Source: Gemmatimonadota bacterium (GTDB taxonomy: Bacteria > Gemmatimonadota > Gemmatimonadetes > Gemmatimonadales > GWC2-71-9). Taken from it: 7,873 bases of DNA. This document shows positions 6,031 through 7,873 of this stretch, in pieces. The DNA is taken from the NCBI GenBank assembly GCA_003221085.1, contig QHUD01000060.1:1-7873 (forward strand), in the 5' to 3' direction. The first letter of the stretch is position 1. The number at the start of each line of letters is the position of its first letter. A model generated the notes under the pieces. The model was not told the origin of the DNA and did not search any database. It saw nothing but the letters and a program-made list of their open reading frames with translations. A program made the translations under genes and the position numbers.

Positions 6031-6047
6031 CCCAACCCTCCCTCCCC
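6031..6047 (-). promoter_or_regulatory. Canonical G-quadruplex motif abutting the yjbQ start codon
   Basis: The minus strand reads GGGGAGGGAGGGTTGGG directly followed by ATG 6030. It has four G-runs of at least three, with loops of 1, 1 and 2 nt. The motif contains the Shine-Dalgarno sequence of yjbQ, so folding in the mRNA would hide the ribosome binding site. Confidence 0.7.
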
Positions 6048-6050
6048 AAG

Positions 6051-6157
6051 TGCGGAATGCGGAATGTGGAGTGCGGAATGTTAGTGTGAGGTGGAACCGC
6101 GAGGTCACGCTCCGACCTCATCCCATCAACTCCGCATTCCACACTCCGCACTCCGCA
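6051..6157. repeat. 107-nt inverted repeat made of eight heptamers (29-nt arms)
   Basis: The left arm (6051-6079) holds GCGGAAT, GCGGAAT, GTGGAGT and GCGGAAT in tandem (6052-6079). The right arm (6129-6157) read on the minus strand holds GCGGAGT, GCGGAGT, GTGGAAT and GCGGAGT. The arms pair over 29 positions, with one purine transition at position 6 of each heptamer as the only mismatch. As minus-strand RNA, three of these four become G-U pairs, so that strand folds better. The 49-nt loop contains its own 6-bp hairpin, GAGGTC (6101-6106) with GACCTC (6114-6119). No direct target duplication is visible at the edges. Confidence 0.85.
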
Positions 6158-6158
6158 T
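6126..6158 (-). CDS. Possible upstream leader peptide, 10 aa (MRSAECGMRS)
   Basis: On the minus strand an ideal AGGAG ribosome binding site (6168-6164 region, complement of ctcct) precedes ATG 6158 by about 6-7 nt. The ORF encodes MRSAECGMRS and stops with TGA at 6128-6126. It covers the right arm of the heptamer repeat almost exactly, about 95 nt upstream of yjbQ. Translating ribosomes would keep that arm from pairing. It may be a chance ORF, since nothing but the ribosome binding site and the placement supports it. Confidence 0.3.
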   Translation of the reverse strand: MRSAECGMRS

Positions 6159-6178
6159 CGTGTCTCTCCTGTGTCGAT

Positions 6179-6207
6179 TTGTCACACGGGCACCGAAGCC
6201 CTAGATT
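6179..6207 (+). promoter_or_regulatory. Housekeeping-type promoter of the histidine kinase gene
   Basis: TTGTCA (6179-6184, 5 of 6 to the -35 consensus) and TAGATT (6202-6207, 4 of 6 to the -10 consensus, also fitting TANNNT) are separated by exactly 17 nt. Transcription would start at about 6213-6220, at or just before the ATG at 6220. Confidence 0.55.
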
Positions 6208-6219
6208 GCCCCGTCAAAT

Positions 6220-7413
6220 ATGCCCCTCCCCTTCCGTCAGCGGATCTTCGTGATCCTGGTGGCGTTGACCGCCGTGCCGACCGCCCTGGCCGTCGTAGGC
6301 TGGGCGCTTGCGGTCCGAACGGTGGCGCCGTCCGCGGGGGCGCGCGTGGCGCTCGAGGAGATGGCGGCCTCGGCCCGGCTGATGGTGGATCGGATGGACA
6401 CGACTCACCTCTCGCCGCGGGAGCGGGCGGCTTTCCGGGAGCATCTGGTCCAGCTCTCCAACTCGGTCACCCTGGCGCGCCGGGCGGAGACGTACCTGCG
6501 CTACTACGCCGGTGGCTTCGCGGCCGTGGTCTTCGTGCTCGGCGCGTTCGCGGTGATCGCGGCCGTGCGCGTGGCGGGCCATCTCTCGCGCCAGCTGTCC
6601 CGACCCATCGACGAGCTCGTGGGCTGGACGCGATTGATCCGGCGGCGCATGCCATTGCCCGCGGGCCCCCCGACCCGCGGGGCTCCAGAGTTCGAAGCGC
6701 TGCGCCAGGCCCTGCGCGAGCTCGCGACGGCACTCGAGGCCGCGCGCGAGCGCGAGCTCGAGGCGGAGCGGCTGCGCGCGTTCCGCGAGGTGGCGCGCCG
6801 CGTCGCGCACGAGATCAAGAATCCGCTCACGGCCATGCGGATCGCGGTAGATCAGCTCGAGCGGACGGCCGGACGATCCGACAGTCGCATGGCGACGGCG
6901 GTCGACGTGCTCGACGCAGAGACTCAGCGGCTGAACCAGCTGGCAAAGGAGTTCGCCGAGTTCGGCCGCCTGCCCGAGGGGCCGAAGAGCCAGGTGGATC
7001 TGGTGGACCTCCTGATGGACCTGGGCAAGAGCGCCGTGCCATCAGAGGTGGATGTGTCGGTGCGAGCCAACGGAGAGCCCTGCAGGCTTCTGGGGCACTA
7101 CGATCCGCTGCGGCGGGCGTTCGCGAATCTGCTGCGCAACGCCTCGGAGGCGATGGGTGGGCGCGGATCCATCGAGATCGCGGTACGCCGGGACGGGAAC
7201 GGCTTGGCGGTGACGATCGCCGACCATGGAGCCGGTATCCCGGACGACCTGCGCCAGCGCGTGTTCGAGCCGTATTTCACGACAAAACAGGACGGGACGG
7301 GCCTGGGGCTCGCGCTCGTGCGCCAGACGATCGAGGCCCACAACGGCAGCATCACCGTGGCGGAGACGCCAGGCGGCGGGGCCACCTTCTCCATCGTGCT
7401 GTCCGCCACGTGA
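6220..7413 (+). CDS. Membrane sensor histidine kinase, NtrY-like, 397 aa
   Basis: The sensor half of a two-component system. It autophosphorylates on histidine and passes the phosphate to the regulator encoded next. Two membrane helices (about 9-31 and 96-118) bracket a small outer segment of about 64 residues. A HAMP-like linker follows (about 119-175, with the RPIDELVGW start), and it runs into a charged helix. The H-box VAHEIKNPLTAMRIAVDQL puts the phospho-acceptor at H197. The ATP-binding domain shows the N-box (FANLLRNASEAM, N303 and N307), G1 (ADHGAGIP), F-box (FEPYFTTK) and G2 (GTGLGLALV), all intact. The HEIKNPL form and the NtrC-family partner place it near the NtrY/NtrB group, but no PAS domain is visible. 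ATG 6220 has no ribosome binding site and lies about 12 nt from a -10 element, so the mRNA is probably leaderless or nearly so. The stop overlaps the next start by 4 nt. Confidence 0.95.
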   Translation: MPLPFRQRIFVILVALTAVPTALAVVGWALAVRTVAPSAGARVALEEMAASARLMVDRMDTTHLSPRERAAFREHLVQLSNSVTLARRAETYLRYYAGGFAAVVFVLGAFAVIAAVRVAGHLSRQLSRPIDELVGWTRLIRRRMPLPAGPPTRGAPEFEALRQALRELATALEAARERELEAERLRAFREVARRVAHEIKNPLTAMRIAVDQLERTAGRSDSRMATAVDVLDAETQRLNQLAKEFAEFGRLPEGPKSQVDLVDLLMDLGKSAVPSEVDVSVRANGEPCRLLGHYDPLRRAFANLLRNASEAMGGRGSIEIAVRRDGNGLAVTIADHGAGIPDDLRQRVFEPYFTTKQDGTGLGLALVRQTIEAHNGSITVAETPGGGATFSIVLSAT

Positions 7414-7873
7414 CCCCGCGCGTCCTGCTCGTCGACGACGAGGCGAACATCCGCAAGATGGTCGCGGCCCTCCTCGAATCCGAGGGGTTCGAGACGGCCG
7501 AGGCGGCGAACGGCAGCGCGGGCTTGGCGGAGGTGGAGCGCGACGCGCCCGATGCGGTTTTGCTCGATCTGATGATGCCGGGCGGGCCCGACGGCCTCGC
7601 GACGCTCGAGCAGCTCAAGCGCGTGGCGCCCGACCTGCCCGTGGTGATGATGAGCGGCAAGGCGAACCTCGCCGACGCGGTGCGGGCGACCAAGCTCGGC
7701 GCCTTTCAGTTCCTCGAAAAGCCGCTGACGCCGGAGGGCCTGCTCACGACGCTGCGGGCCGCGCTCGAGCTGTCGCGCACCCTCGCCGAGAACCGTCGCC
7801 TGCACGAGGCCCTGGGCCATGCCGACCCGCTGGTGGGCGTGAGCCAGGCCATGGACCAGCTGCGTGCGCTGAT
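7410..7873 (+). CDS. NtrC/NtrX-type response regulator, N-terminal part (cut by window end)
   Basis: The regulator partner of the kinase. It starts at GTG 7410, which overlaps the kinase stop (GTGA), and stays open to the window edge (154 complete codons). Residues 4-118 are a receiver domain with acidic pocket D9/D10, phospho-acceptor D53 (LLDLMMP), S82 as the switch serine (MMSGKA) and K104 (FLEKPL). A helical linker (about 119-137) leads to PLVGVSQAMDQLRAL, the usual opening of a sigma54-interacting AAA+ domain. It should therefore continue with GAFTGA-type and DNA-binding parts beyond the window and activate sigma54 promoters. The loop after D53 reads PGGPDG, one residue longer than the common PGMDG. 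A similar extra residue is known from NtrX proteins, so this is more NtrX-like than NtrC-like. Confidence 0.92.
   Translation, partial: MTPRVLLVDDEANIRKMVAALLESEGFETAEAANGSAGLAEVERDAPDAVLLDLMMPGGPDGLATLEQLKRVAPDLPVVMMSGKANLADAVRATKLGAFQFLEKPLTPEGLLTTLRAALELSRTLAENRRLHEALGHADPLVGVSQAMDQLRAL

Noticed and set aside
6031..6108. An N-terminal extension of yjbQ to ATG 6108
   Set aside because: The extra 26 residues (including FRTPHSAFRT) are translated heptamer repeat. The 6030 start has the ribosome binding site and gives the family length.
6051..6157. A CRISPR array
   Set aside because: The repeats are 7 nt, contiguous without spacers, and arranged as two inverted blocks. No cas genes are present.

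Overview
The window is 7.9 kb of GC-rich bacterial chromosome (about 58-70% GC by hand count of sample lines). It is densely packed, with 4-20 nt gene overlaps. The gene content (an ECF sigma factor with a membrane partner, an NtrY/NtrX-like two-component pair, an M19 dipeptidase, and an NYN protein with Arg-Gly tails) would suit a soil or sediment phylum such as Gemmatimonadota or a relative. That assignment is inference, because no rRNA or other phylogenetic marker lies in the window.

Layout. (1) Positions 44-3620, minus strand: a three-gene overlapping cluster, read right to left. It encodes a 632-aa NYN nuclease-like protein with two LOTUS-like winged-helix regions and Arg-Gly-rich tails, then a DNA-3-methyladenine glycosylase (GTG start, 4-nt overlap), then a 370-aa M19 membrane dipeptidase (16-nt overlap). 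A perfect 8-bp hairpin follows the last stop codon. (2) Positions 3621-4041: a 421-nt divergent gap without a credible gene. It is rich in GC hairpins and would form the leader of the NYN mRNA. (3) Positions 4042-5630, plus strand: an ECF sigma factor and a translationally coupled single-pass membrane protein, probably its anti-sigma factor, with a DUF3108-like outer domain instead of a zinc anti-sigma motif. (4) Positions 5611-6030, minus strand: yjbQ (UPF0047), overlapping the anti-sigma gene tail to tail by 20 bp. (5) Positions 6031-6219: a 189-nt divergent control region, the oddest part of the window. It holds a canonical G-quadruplex motif abutting the yjbQ start codon, a 107-nt inverted repeat built of eight heptamers, a tiny upstream ORF with a strong ribosome binding site laid over one repeat arm, and a good promoter giving the kinase gene a very short or absent leader. 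(6) Positions 6220-7873, plus strand: an NtrY-like histidine kinase and, overlapping by 4 nt, an NtrC/NtrX-type response regulator cut off by the window end.

How the genes work together. The sigma/anti-sigma pair and the kinase/regulator pair are two independent envelope-sensing circuits. The NYN-glycosylase-dipeptidase cluster looks co-transcribed, but its members share no obvious pathway. The strongest leads for something new are the NYN-LOTUS-RG protein with its structured leader, and the yjbQ leader with its stacked uORF, heptamer hairpin and G-quadruplex.
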